Assembly (NCBI GenBank): GCA_964518335.1
Contig: CAZFDT010000001.1
Coordinates: forward strand, 113,936-177,935
Source of the DNA: CAZFDT01 sp964518335
GTDB lineage: Bacteria > Planctomycetota > Phycisphaerae > Phycisphaerales > Phycisphaeraceae
Length of the DNA: 64,000 nucleotides
Direction of reading: 5' to 3'
Shown here: positions 27,869-37,055 of the stretch, in pieces
How the letters are laid out: every line of letters begins with the position of its first letter
Position numbering within the stretch: the first letter of the stretch is position 1
The notes under the pieces: model-generated
The model's input: the letters and a program-made list of their open reading frames with translations, nothing else
Told to the model about the DNA's origin: nothing
The model's database searches: none
Made by a program: the position numbers and the translations under genes

Positions 27869-29272
27869 GTGGCGTCGTCGCTGCAGTTGCATGGCCTGCT
27901 CAGTGACGGCGTGGTGCTGCAACGGGATGCGGCGGTGCGGCTGTGCGGTCGAGTCGAGCCCGGGGGAGAGATGACGGCGGCATTCCGCGGCTACCAAGCG
28001 ACGACGGCCGCCGACGCGTCGGGGCGATGGTCGCTGCAGTTACCGCCAATGGCGGCAGGTGGGCCCGATGTATTGGCGTTTGGCACCAACGGTCAGGAGC
28101 CGCGCGTCGTGCGTGATGTGCTCGTCGGCGAGGTGTGGGTATGCGGCGGGCAGTCGAACATGGAACTGCCGTTGCGCGACGCCGACCCGGGCGAGGCTGC
28201 GGTTGCGGCGAACGCTGACCTCTATCTGCGGCTATTCGACGCGGCGAAAGTCGCAGCGGACCGGCCGGCGGACGACATCGCCGGTGGGCGATGGTGCGGC
28301 GCCGATGCAGCGACGGCCGCGGGGTTCTCGGCGGTGGCGTACCACTTCGGGCGTGCGCTGCGGCGGGCGCTGGGCGTGCCGGTGGGGCTGATCCACACGA
28401 GCGTGGGGGCGACGGGCGTGGCGTGCTGGACGCCGCGCAGGACGATGGCGGACGAGACGTGGAGGCAACTGCAGCGAGATCATAAGGAAGCGGCGGCGTA
28501 CCACCGCTGGGCGATCACGGCCCACGCGAAGGGGGTGTCGCCGCTGCCGTGGCTGTCGCCCGACCCGTGGCTGCGCCGCCCGACGGGGCTGTACCACGGC
28601 ACGATCGCGCCGCTGCAGGTCCACGCGGTCCGCGGCGTCATCTGGTCCCAGGGCGAGTGCGACGCGGGCCGCCCCGGACGCTACGCCGAGCTGTTCCCGC
28701 GGATGATCGAGGCGTGGCGTGCAGACTGGGGGTCGCTGCAGTTGCCCTTCATCTTCGCGCAGCTCGCGTCGCACGACGGCGAGCGGACGCGCAGGGAGGA
28801 CTGGCCCGCCCTCCGCGAGGCGCAGGCCCGCGTCGCCAGCACCGTGCCGCACACGGCGATGGTGGTGACGCTCGACGTGGGAGACGCGCAGGACATCCAC
28901 CCCCGTCGCAAGAAGGCCGTGGGCGAGCGCATGGCGCTGGCGGCCCGGGCGATCGCGTACGGTCACGGCGTCAACTGGTCCGGCCCGCGTCCCGTCTGGG
29001 TGCACTACGAAGGCCCGCGCGTGATCGTGCGGTTCAGCGACATCGGCGAGCGCCTGCGCAGCGATGGCGGCGCGGTCCGCGGCTACGAACTCGCCGGCGC
29101 CGACGGCTGTTACCACTCCGCCGAGGCGTGCATCGACGGCGACACGGTCATCGCCACAACCGCTGCAGTGAGCCGACCCGTCGCCGTACGCTACGCCTGG
29201 CGCGCCTGGCCCGACGCCAACCTGTTCGGCGACGACCTGCCCGCCGCACCCTTTCAGCACGGGAGCACCTGA
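27869..29272 (+). CDS. Sialate O-acetylesterase-like SGNH hydrolase
   Basis: 467 residues with a GTG start at 27869, 32 bp after the regulator stop. It matches the sialate O-acetylesterase domain family: GEVWVCGGQSNMELPL carries the catalytic Ser, GVIWSQGECDA is the oxyanion block, and DIHPRRKKAVGERMALAARA holds the Asp-x-x-His pair. It removes O-acetyl groups from sugars. No signal peptide is visible, so it may act in the cytoplasm on imported glycan, or the true start may differ. The next gene, 3 bp downstream, encodes an O-acyltransferase. Deacetylation and acetylation are therefore encoded together. Confidence 0.88.
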   Translation: MASSLQLHGLLSDGVVLQRDAAVRLCGRVEPGGEMTAAFRGYQATTAADASGRWSLQLPPMAAGGPDVLAFGTNGQEPRVVRDVLVGEVWVCGGQSNMELPLRDADPGEAAVAANADLYLRLFDAAKVAADRPADDIAGGRWCGADAATAAGFSAVAYHFGRALRRALGVPVGLIHTSVGATGVACWTPRRTMADETWRQLQRDHKEAAAYHRWAITAHAKGVSPLPWLSPDPWLRRPTGLYHGTIAPLQVHAVRGVIWSQGECDAGRPGRYAELFPRMIEAWRADWGSLQLPFIFAQLASHDGERTRREDWPALREAQARVASTVPHTAMVVTLDVGDAQDIHPRRKKAVGERMALAARAIAYGHGVNWSGPRPVWVHYEGPRVIVRFSDIGERLRSDGGAVRGYELAGADGCYHSAEACIDGDTVIATTAAVSRPVAVRYAWRAWPDANLFGDDLPAAPFQHGST

Positions 29273-29275
29273 CCC

Positions 29276-30736
29276 ATGGTCTTCAGCTCCCACTTGTTTC
29301 TCTACTACTTCCTGCCGCTGGCGCTGGTGCTGTACTACGGCGCCCCGCGCCGCGGCAAGCACCTCCTGCTCACGCTCGTCAGCTACCTTTTCTACGGCTG
29401 GGCCAACCCGCTCTTCGTCGTGCTCATGCTCGTCTCGACACTGATCGACTACGTCGCGGGCCTGTACATCGTCGGCGGCCTCCGCAGCGCGTGGGCCCAC
29501 CGCGAGCTACCCATCCTCGTCGAGAACGGCCCGCGCACCCGCTCGCAGCGCGTCGCGCTGGCCGTGTCGATCTGCTCCAACCTGTCGCTGCTGGGCTTCT
29601 TCAAGTATTTCAACTTCGCCACGGAGAACTACGACGCACTGCTCGCCACCCTTGGCCTCGACGCGCTGCAGTTGGACGTGGCGTTCCGCATCACGCTACC
29701 GCTGGGCATCAGCTTCTACACGTTTCAGTCGATGAGCTACTCGATCGACGTCTTCCGGGGGCACGCGCGGGCCATGCGCAACTTCATCGACTTCGCGTGC
29801 TACGTGTCGATGTTCCCGCAGCTCGTTGCCGGGCCGATCATCCGCTTCAGCGAGGTGGACGATCAGCTTCGCAATCGGACGCACACGCTGGAGAAGTTCA
29901 GTCGGGGCGTGGCGTTCTTCGCGTTGGGCATGGCCAAGAAGGTGCTGCTCGCCAACGCCTGCGGCAAGGTCGCCGACACCGCGTTCGACGCCGCATCGAT
30001 CACCACCCTCGACGCGTGGGTCGGCGCTGTCGCCTACGCTTTCCAGATCTACTACGACTTTTCGGCCTACAGCGACATGGCGATCGGCCTGGGCCTGATG
30101 ATGGGCTTCGTCTTCGCCAAGAATTTCGACTCGCCCTACAAGAGCCAGTCCATCACCGAGTTCTGGCGTCGCTGGCACCTGTCGCTCTCGACGTGGCTGC
30201 GCGATTACCTTTACATCCCACTGGGGGGCAACCGCAGCGGACCCAACCGAACCTATGTCAACCTGCTCACCGTCATGGTGCTCGGCGGCCTGTGGCACGG
30301 GGCGTCGTGGAACTTCGTCATCTGGGGCACGATCCACGGCGTGATGCTCGCCTTCGAGCGGTTGCAGGGCAAGGACAGCTTTTACCGCCGTCTGCCGGGG
30401 GCGGCGCGCGTGGCGATGACGTTCGTGATCGTGTTGTTCAGCTGGGTGTTCTTCCGCGCGGCGGACCTGCCGTCGGCCTTGGCTTACTGCAGCGCGATGC
30501 TCGGACGGCAGGACACCTCGCCCGCCGCGCCGCTGATCCGCGGACTGATGTATCAGCCGTACTACCTGGCGATGCTCGTCGTGGCGGGCGCGATTGTGTG
30601 GACCTGCCCGCAGGTGTGGGACTGGACCCGCCGCATCACCTGGGCCAAGGCCGCGGTGATCGTCGGCGCATTCGGCCTGTCGTGCGTGGTGCTGGCGACG
30701 CAGTCGTACAACCCGTTCATCTACTTCATCTTTTAA
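29276..30736 (+). CDS. MBOAT-family polysaccharide O-acyltransferase (AlgI-like)
   Basis: 486 residues, polytopic membrane protein (about ten hydrophobic segments). It begins MVFSSHLFLYYFLPLALVLY, the usual N-terminus of AlgI/DltB-like MBOAT proteins. Key motifs are FFKYFNF, FQSMSYSIDVFRG, MFPQLVAGPIIRF, EFWRRWHLSLSTWLRDYLYI and GGLWHGASWNFVIWG, with the conserved catalytic histidine in the last. AlgI passes acetyl groups across the inner membrane to AlgJ/AlgX-type partners; two such partners follow directly. GGGAG precedes the ATG and the spacing to the upstream gene is 3 bp. Confidence 0.95.
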   Translation: MVFSSHLFLYYFLPLALVLYYGAPRRGKHLLLTLVSYLFYGWANPLFVVLMLVSTLIDYVAGLYIVGGLRSAWAHRELPILVENGPRTRSQRVALAVSICSNLSLLGFFKYFNFATENYDALLATLGLDALQLDVAFRITLPLGISFYTFQSMSYSIDVFRGHARAMRNFIDFACYVSMFPQLVAGPIIRFSEVDDQLRNRTHTLEKFSRGVAFFALGMAKKVLLANACGKVADTAFDAASITTLDAWVGAVAYAFQIYYDFSAYSDMAIGLGLMMGFVFAKNFDSPYKSQSITEFWRRWHLSLSTWLRDYLYIPLGGNRSGPNRTYVNLLTVMVLGGLWHGASWNFVIWGTIHGVMLAFERLQGKDSFYRRLPGAARVAMTFVIVLFSWVFFRAADLPSALAYCSAMLGRQDTSPAAPLIRGLMYQPYYLAMLVVAGAIVWTCPQVWDWTRRITWAKAAVIVGAFGLSCVVLATQSYNPFIYFIF

Positions 30737-30745
30737 GGCGAGGCG

Positions 30746-32470
30746 ATGACGACCTTACTCGATTCTCCGCCGATGCCGACGCTCCCCCAGTTGCCGCACA
30801 TCCCGCCGACGCCGCAACCGCCGCCGTCGCGCGAGGAGCAGGCCAAGCGCGAGATCGGCGTGACCGACATGTCCGTAGGCGTGCAGTGGATACTGGCGGC
30901 AGTGTTCATACTCGCCGTGGTCAGCGTGCCGGTGGTACAGGCATGGCGCGAGTGGCGCGTACAGGGCCACGTGCAGGCGACGACGATCCTCAGCGCACCG
31001 CGCGCGGCGGTCGCGGCGTACTGGCAGCGCGAGGGGCCATGGCTGACGCGCGCGTTCACCGCCAACAACGCGCTCTTGCGCGAGATGGAGGCCTACGAGA
31101 CCATGCTGGAGGACGCGTCCGTATTCGGTCGTGCGGTGCGGCCGACGGTGCAGGCGTGGCTGACCTGCGCGGGCGTGGGCAACGAGAAAGCCTACGTCGG
31201 CCGTGACGGCTGGCTGTTCTACCGGCCCGACGTGGACCACGTGACCGGCGCGGCGTTCCTCGATCCCAGGCAGTTGGCTAAACGGGAGCATTCGGGGTCA
31301 CAGGCCGTCGCCCCGCCCCAGCCCGACCCCCGGCAAGCGATCCTCCACTTCAGGCGGCAGCTCGACGCGCGGGACATCGTGCTGGTGCTCGTGCCCACGC
31401 CGGTGAAGCCGACGATCGAGCCCGAGCGGTTCGCGGGTCAAGTGCAGCACCGTGCAATTCAGAACCCCTCGTTCGCCGCGTTCGTGCGCGAGATGGAGGC
31501 GGCAGGGGTGGCGGTGTTCGACCCGACGCCGCTGCTGCTGGACGCCAAAGTCCGCACGGGCGAGTCGCAGTACCTGACGACGGACACGCACTGGACGCCT
31601 GGAGCGATGCGACTGACCGCCGAGGCGCTGGCGGCGTTTCTGCGCGAGCGGGGGTTGGTCGGCGACGGCTCAGCACAGCCGTACCACGTCGAGGCCGTGG
31701 ACGTGGCAGGCGTGGGCGACATCGCGGCGATGCTGCAGTTGCCCGATGGACAGACGCTCTACCCGCCGCAGTGGGTCGAGCTTGAGGTCGTGCTCACGTC
31801 CGGGGGCGAGGTGTGGCGACTGAGCAAGTCGTCGTCGGTGCTCGTGCTGGGCGACAGCTTCAGCAACATCTACTCGTTGGGCGGCATGGGCTGGGGTGAC
31901 TCGGCGGGGTTCGTCGAACAGTTGGGCTTCGCGCTGCAGTTGCCGATCGATGCGATCCTGCGCAACGACGCGGGGGCAATGGCGACGCGGCAGGTGCTCA
32001 GCCGCGAGCTGGCCCAGGGCCGCGACCGGCTCGCGGGCAAGCGCGTGGTCGTGTGGCAGTTCGCCAACCGCGAGCTGTCCAGCGGCGACTGGAAGCTGCT
32101 GGATATGACCCTGGGTGAGGCGGCGCTCAGCAGCTTCTTCGTGCCCGAGCCGGGACAGACGGTGCGCGTCACCGCGACGGTCGATGCGGCGTCGCCGATT
32201 CCGCGGCCGGGCAGCGTGCCATACAAGGACCACGTGTTCACGGTGCATCTGGTGGACATGGAGCAGGGTCAGGCGATGGTGTACCTGCGGAGCATGACAG
32301 ACGGGAAGCTGACCGAGGCGTCGCGGCTGCGCCCGGGCGACCGCGTGACAGTGGACCTGCGGTCGTGGGCGGATGTGGCCGAGCGTTACGACCGGTTCAA
32401 CCGTAGTGAACTTGACGATCCGATGCTGCAACTGGAAGAGCCCTGCTGGGGTGAGGTGATGACGCCATGA
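30746..32470 (+). CDS. AlgJ/AlgX-like O-acetyltransferase (SGNH), membrane-anchored
   Basis: 574 residues. A proline-rich cytoplasmic N-terminus is followed by one transmembrane segment (WILAAVFILAVVSVPVVQAW, about residues 50-70). The periplasmic part has the AlgX/AlgJ features GRDGWLFYRPDVD, TDTHWTPGAM (catalytic Asp-His) and VLVLGDSFSNIY (Ser in GDSFS). A C-terminal extension of about 140 residues is beta-rich and could bind carbohydrate. It should transfer acetyl groups supplied by the adjacent MBOAT protein to an exported polysaccharide. The stop overlaps the start of the next gene (ATGA, 32467-32470), indicating coupled translation. Confidence 0.85.
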   Translation: MTTLLDSPPMPTLPQLPHIPPTPQPPPSREEQAKREIGVTDMSVGVQWILAAVFILAVVSVPVVQAWREWRVQGHVQATTILSAPRAAVAAYWQREGPWLTRAFTANNALLREMEAYETMLEDASVFGRAVRPTVQAWLTCAGVGNEKAYVGRDGWLFYRPDVDHVTGAAFLDPRQLAKREHSGSQAVAPPQPDPRQAILHFRRQLDARDIVLVLVPTPVKPTIEPERFAGQVQHRAIQNPSFAAFVREMEAAGVAVFDPTPLLLDAKVRTGESQYLTTDTHWTPGAMRLTAEALAAFLRERGLVGDGSAQPYHVEAVDVAGVGDIAAMLQLPDGQTLYPPQWVELEVVLTSGGEVWRLSKSSSVLVLGDSFSNIYSLGGMGWGDSAGFVEQLGFALQLPIDAILRNDAGAMATRQVLSRELAQGRDRLAGKRVVVWQFANRELSSGDWKLLDMTLGEAALSSFFVPEPGQTVRVTATVDAASPIPRPGSVPYKDHVFTVHLVDMEQGQAMVYLRSMTDGKLTEASRLRPGDRVTVDLRSWADVAERYDRFNRSELDDPMLQLEEPCWGEVMTP

Positions 32471-33474
32471 TGATGACGCTGTTGACAGTGATGGTCGCTT
32501 GCGCGACGGCGCAAGCGGGTGGTGGTGACGCGTTGCGTGATGCGATGGCATCCAGGCTGGCGGGTGATCCGCCGGTGGTGGTGGCGGGGCGCGACGGGTG
32601 GTTGTTTCTGCGCGGGGAGCTGAGGCACGTGAGCGTGGGGGAGTTCTGGGGCGACGCGGCGGCGAAGGTCAGCCGCGCGTCGCGGCCTGACGCCGCCGAC
32701 CCGTTGCCGGCGATCGTGGATTTCAAGCGTCAGCTCGACGCGCTGGGGGTCGAGTTGATCATGATGCCCGTGCCGCCGAAGGTGGTGGTGTATCCGGACA
32801 TGCTCGACGAGGGGTTGTCGCCGACGCCGCGGGGCGATGCGGCGCTGCAGTTGTTCTATGGTCAACTGCGCGAGCAGGGGGTGACGGTGTTGGACATCAC
32901 CGAGGCGCTGCTGGCGCTGCGCGAGCGCGAGCCGGCGTACTGTCGGACGGACACGCACTGGTCGGGGACGGCGTGCGTCGAGGCGGCGAAGCTGGTGGCG
33001 GCGGCGGTGCAAGACCGGCCGTGGCTGCCCGAGGCTCGCGCTGCGGTGGCCCACGCCTGGCGCGACGCGACCATCAGCGGCGATCTGGGCGCGATGAGCG
33101 GAAGCCCGCAGAGCGAGACCCTGCGGTTGCGGTTCGTCGGCCGGGCGGAAGCGGACGAGTTGACCCCGATCCCCCCCGACAAGGCCAGCCCCGTCGTGCT
33201 GCTGGGCGACAGTCACACCTTGGTGTTCCACCTCGGCGGGGACATGCATGCGACGGGAGCGGGTCTGGCGGACCAGCTCGCGGTAGAGCTTGGGCTGCCC
33301 GTCGATCTGGTGGGCGTCCGCGGCTCCGGGGCGACGCCGGCCCGCATCAACCTCGCCCGGTCGGCGCGCAGCGACACTAACTATATGTCCAGTAAGAAGT
33401 TAGTCATTTGGTGCTTCTCCGCCCGCGAGTTCACGGAGAGTACGGGCTGGACGAAAGTCCCCCTCACGCGCTGA
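32467..33474 (+). CDS. Second AlgJ/AlgX-like SGNH O-acetyltransferase, secreted
   Basis: 335 residues. Signal peptide MMMTLLTVMVACATAQAGGG. It has the same fold signature as its upstream neighbour: AGRDGWLFLRGELRHVSVG, RTDTHWSGTACVEAAKL (Asp/His) and VVLLGDSHTLVFH (Ser). It lacks the neighbour's transmembrane anchor and C-terminal extension. Start and stop codons overlap by four bases, so the two are made together. Two non-identical acetyltransferases behind one MBOAT protein suggest two acceptor positions, or a shuttle plus a transferase as for AlgJ and AlgX. That division of labour is inference. Confidence 0.85.
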   Translation: MMMTLLTVMVACATAQAGGGDALRDAMASRLAGDPPVVVAGRDGWLFLRGELRHVSVGEFWGDAAAKVSRASRPDAADPLPAIVDFKRQLDALGVELIMMPVPPKVVVYPDMLDEGLSPTPRGDAALQLFYGQLREQGVTVLDITEALLALREREPAYCRTDTHWSGTACVEAAKLVAAAVQDRPWLPEARAAVAHAWRDATISGDLGAMSGSPQSETLRLRFVGRAEADELTPIPPDKASPVVLLGDSHTLVFHLGGDMHATGAGLADQLAVELGLPVDLVGVRGSGATPARINLARSARSDTNYMSSKKLVIWCFSAREFTESTGWTKVPLTR

Positions 33475-33508
33475 CCGCCAGTTTCTCGCTGCAGCGGATG
33501 CATTTTGC

Positions 33509-33569
33509 TTGACTCGTTCGCTAATTTCGATATATTGTTGTTTATTCAAATAGTGTATTTATACAACAA
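33509..33569 (+). promoter_or_regulatory. Promoter and inverted-repeat operator of the second GntR-type regulator
   Basis: TTGACT (33509-33514), a 16-bp spacer and TATATT (33531-33536). A 35-bp AT-rich inverted repeat follows: arms TTGTTGTTTATTC (33535-33547) and ATTTATACAACAA (33557-33569), 10 of 13 matching. It overlaps the expected transcription start, as an autoregulatory site would. Confidence 0.5.
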
Positions 33570-33572
33570 GGT

Positions 33573-34724
33573 GTGATTTTGGCCCTTTCACCTCCATTCG
33601 TGGCGTCCAAGAAAGCCCTCCCCGGTCGGCCCGCCGCCAAGCAGCGCCGCATCGTCATGGACCTGCGCGACAAGATCGTCCGCGGCAAGATCCCGCCCGC
33701 CGGCCGGCTCCCCACGCGTCGCGAGCTCGTCGCCCAGTACCGCGCCAGCCTGCCCACAGTGCAACTGGCCCTGGATGACCTCATCACCCGTGGGTTCGTG
33801 CGCAGCAAGGGTGTCCACGGCACGTTTGTGTCCGATACGCCGCCGCACTTGTGCCGCTACGCCCTGGTGTTCCCGCACCTGCCCACCGGCCGCGACCCCT
33901 GGCCCCGCTTTTGGACAGCTCTGTCCAACGAGGCCCTGGCAATCTCCCGCGCCCACGGCCGGCAGGTCCCGGTGTTCTACGGCGTCAACGGTGACGACGA
34001 CAGCGAGGACTATCACCGCCTGCTCGACGAGGTCGCCAATCACACGCTGGCGGGGATCATCTTCGCCTGGCCGCCGGAGATACTGGTCCGCACGCCGCTG
34101 CTGACCGCCGACGTGCCGCGCGTGGCGATCATGGCGCCGGGCCGTGCCATTGATGACCTGGTGGCCGTCTCGGTCGATGGCCAGTCGTTCATGGACAAGA
34201 GCCTGGCGTATCTGAAAGAGCGAGGCCGGCGGCGGATCGCCCGCCTGGCGGTCCCCATCGGCGACGGCGTGGAGCAGTGCCGGCAGTTCGAGGCGCAGTT
34301 GTCCGCCATGGGCATGACCACCCGCCCGGTCTGGCAGCAGTACGCCATGCCCGAGGCGACGGCCCCGTGCGTCCGACACCTGATCCACCTGCTGATGAGC
34401 AGCTCCGAGGAGGACCGCCCCGACGGGCTGATTGTGCAGGACGACAATCACGTCGAGGCCGCCACCGCCGGCCTCGTCGCCGCGGGCGTCGGCGTCCCCG
34501 ACGACCTGGACGTGGTGGCTCACTGCAACTTCCCCTGGCCCACGTCCAGCGTGCTCCCGGTCAAACGCCTGGGCTACGACGCCCGCGAGTTGCTCGAGGC
34601 CTGCCTCACGGCGATCGACGCGCAGCGGAAGGGCAACAAGCCCACCCCGGCCCCGGTCGCCGCGCGCTTCGAGAACGAGGCGGGTGAGTACGCGGCACCC
34701 ATTTCCCGGGGAGCATTCGCGTAA
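33573..34724 (+). CDS. GntR-type regulator with LacI-like sugar-binding domain, paralogue of the 26724 gene
   Basis: About 383 residues. A GTG at 33573 opens the frame, but AAGG (33568-33571) is better spaced for a TTG start at 33579. The winged helix (MDLRDKIVRGKIPPAGRLPT, RRELVAQYRASLPTVQLALD) and the effector domain (LAGIIFAWPPEILVR, RRRIARLAVPIGDGVE, DGLIVQDDNHVEAATAGLVA, DVVAHCNFPWP, RLGYDARELLEACL) align throughout with the regulator at 26724. Its operator differs, so the two probably answer to different sugars. It precedes PEP-CTERM, oxidoreductase and glycosidase genes on the same strand, which it may control. Confidence 0.85.
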   Translation: MILALSPPFVASKKALPGRPAAKQRRIVMDLRDKIVRGKIPPAGRLPTRRELVAQYRASLPTVQLALDDLITRGFVRSKGVHGTFVSDTPPHLCRYALVFPHLPTGRDPWPRFWTALSNEALAISRAHGRQVPVFYGVNGDDDSEDYHRLLDEVANHTLAGIIFAWPPEILVRTPLLTADVPRVAIMAPGRAIDDLVAVSVDGQSFMDKSLAYLKERGRRRIARLAVPIGDGVEQCRQFEAQLSAMGMTTRPVWQQYAMPEATAPCVRHLIHLLMSSSEEDRPDGLIVQDDNHVEAATAGLVAAGVGVPDDLDVVAHCNFPWPTSSVLPVKRLGYDARELLEACLTAIDAQRKGNKPTPAPVAARFENEAGEYAAPISRGAFA

Positions 34725-34793
34725 ACGGCTCGCGTCTTTGTTGGACTTGCTCGCATGCGACGACCACATGCTCTGGAATGGAGGAACTCGACA

Positions 34794-35585
34794 ATGGAAT
34801 GCAGACACCTCATCATCGCGTGCATTCTGGCTTGGATGCCGGCTTCCTGGTCGCAGGCGGCGGTGATCCTGGACCCGACCACCGTCGGCGGCAGCAACGC
34901 CATCGATCCGTCGGGCGGGCTGGCGGTCAACCGGAATGCAACTGGTGTCACCCCGCAGGCCACGCTTGAGGCGCTGCCGGGACTCCAGGCGATTCAGGAT
35001 TGGGCCGGCTGGGCCGAGCTGGGCGTCAGTGGTGTGACCGAGAACTACGTCGTTTTCACCAACCCGACGTTGCCCGACATCAAGTTCACCGCCGACAATC
35101 ACGCGGCATCGGATAGTTGGGAGCGGTACGACGGCGGCACCTCCGATGAGGGATCGTTCGATGCCATCGCGGTTCGCGCCAACAACAACACAACCACCCT
35201 CACGATCGACTTCGGTTCGGCGACGTTCAGCAGCGGCAACGTGACCGCGTTCGATGGATCCCTCAACAGCGTCAGCGCGGCCGGGTTCACGCTATCAAGC
35301 ACCAGCACGGGCCAGACGATCACCGTCACCTACCATCTTGTCGGCGGCGGTACGGTGGTGTTCACAGAGACCGGCGGCGGCAGCGGTACGGAGAACATCT
35401 ACTTCGGCTACGCCAGCGGCTCTTCCAACATCGACAAAATCACCTTGCAGGTCGCGCAACCGTCGGGCGCGCAACGCTCCAAATTCGACGACCTGGCGTT
35501 CACGCCCATCCCCGAGCCGGGGAGTCTGGCGCTGGCGTTGGCGGGGCTGGCGATGCTCGCGTGGCGCAGAGGGATCACCACTTGA
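34794..35585 (+). CDS. PEP-CTERM sorting-domain protein
   Basis: 263 residues from the ATG at 34794, with GGAGG nine bases upstream. Signal peptide (MECRHLIIACILAWMPASWS). The mature domain is a Thr/Gly/Asn-rich beta sandwich with no recognised family. The C-terminus FTPIPEPGSLALALAGLAML then AWRRGITT is a PEP-CTERM signal. The GGAGG-to-ATG spacing and the sequence around the start closely resemble those of the next gene, suggesting they are expressed together or duplicated. It lies 69 bp after the regulator gene. Confidence 0.85.
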   Translation: MECRHLIIACILAWMPASWSQAAVILDPTTVGGSNAIDPSGGLAVNRNATGVTPQATLEALPGLQAIQDWAGWAELGVSGVTENYVVFTNPTLPDIKFTADNHAASDSWERYDGGTSDEGSFDAIAVRANNNTTTLTIDFGSATFSSGNVTAFDGSLNSVSAAGFTLSSTSTGQTITVTYHLVGGGTVVFTETGGGSGTENIYFGYASGSSNIDKITLQVAQPSGAQRSKFDDLAFTPIPEPGSLALALAGLAMLAWRRGITT

Positions 35586-35653
35586 ACTCCTAACTTGTCA
35601 CCTTTCCGATGATCGGTGTAACCAACCAGACTCGAGTATGGAGGAATCAGGCA

Positions 35654-37035
35654 ATGACAAATGGAAGCTACAGCTCCAGTCGCATGGTCGTACCCGCAAT
35701 GCTGTTCTTGGCGATGGTCAATGTCGCTGAACCTGGGTATGCCGTGCCGACTAGCTACACGCTTAAATCACTGGGTAGTGGTGACACAACCACCACCTCG
35801 CTGGATTGGGGCAGCAGCGGCACGTGGGACCCGGCGGGCGTTCCCGGCACCGATACCGGCGACAACGCGACATTGCCCGGCCGCAATACAAACTTCGGCG
35901 GCGTCAACGGCGTGCTGGCAATCGATCTGGGGGGGGCACCTTTCAGATCAACAAACTGACGGAAACTCAAGCCGCGTCCAGCAGTCGATCATATGCCGTG
36001 GCCAACGGCACGCTGTTGCTCAACACGCTGGAGAAATCGGGCAACGCCGGCTTGGGGATTCAGAACACGATGGTGCTTGCCGCCGCGGGTCAGACGATCG
36101 ACTTCAACTGGATCGGCACCCACACGGCCACAACGCCGACCACGCGTGCAACTATCAATGGTGTGATTGGTAATGGGAGCGGTGGCGGCAGCTTCGCCGT
36201 CAACTTCAACGGCAACACGACCGGCTTCGGTTCTTCTTGGCGGCTGGGCGGACAAAGCACTTACACCGGCGCAACCAGTGTCACGCAAACCGCCGTGACG
36301 CCTGCCACGGACAATGCGCTACCGACAGCAACGACGCTGAATCTAGGCACCAACGGCATTTACAACGTAACTGTCTCGACAGGTATCAACCAACGTATCG
36401 GACATCTCGCAGGCATCGGCTTTGCGGAGTTCAACATCAGCTCACGCATCACCGTTGGCGCCGGATCCGCGTCCACCACGGACTGGCTCACGCTTAACGG
36501 CGGCAGCATCTCGCCGGGCGCTTCCGGCAACGGCACCGGCACGCTGACCGTCCGAAACTCCAACACCGGTTCCACGCAAACCGCCCGCGTCGCGCTGACC
36601 AGCGGCACACTCGCCATCGACCTCAACAGCGACACGGCATTCGATGTGCTTGCTATTTCCACCGCCAACAGTACCGCCAATTCAATCTTGACCCTCAATG
36701 GCGGCGACACGAGCGGAGGTGGATCGATGAACCTGAGTGTGGCTCTGGGCTACCTTCCCTCAATCGGAACACTCTTCAGGATCATCGATCTCGAGGAAGA
36801 TGCAGCCAATGGTGCGTTGATCACCGGAAAGTTCACTCAAGTTGATACGGTTGTCAGCTCGTTCGGGAGTTACGACGTCACTTTCAACATCCTCTACAAC
36901 AGCAGCCTCGGTGGCGGCGACGGCAACGATGTGGTGCTGGAGGTGGCCGACATCGACATCATCCCCGAACCGGCGAGTCTGGCGCTGCTCGCAGCGGGTT
37001 CTGCGCTGATGGCGTGCCGCAGGCGCAGGCGGTGA
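35654..37035 (+). CDS. PEP-CTERM surface protein split by a frameshift at a G8 tract
   Basis: The first frame (35654-35959) encodes a start with signal peptide (MVVPAMLFLAMVNVAEPGYA) and TLPGRNTNFGGVNGVLAIDL. Homologous sequence then continues in the -1 frame from about 35929 (GGGTFQINKLTETQAASSSR). It runs to a perfect PEP-CTERM tail, DIIPEPASLALLAAGSALMA then CRRRRR. The joined product would be about 460 residues of beta-strand repeat type. The join falls exactly on eight Gs at 35929-35936; nine Gs, or a -1 slip, would restore one frame. It may be a sequencing error, slipped-strand phase variation or programmed frameshifting. GGAGG lies nine bases before the ATG at 35654. Confidence 0.7.
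35929..35936 (+). repeat. Homopolymer G8 tract at the frameshift
   Basis: Eight consecutive G between CT and CACC. The open frame changes here within the PEP-CTERM gene. It is a potential slippage site. Confidence 0.9.
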
Positions 37036-37055
37036 GAGGATGTGGGAGTTTGCCC

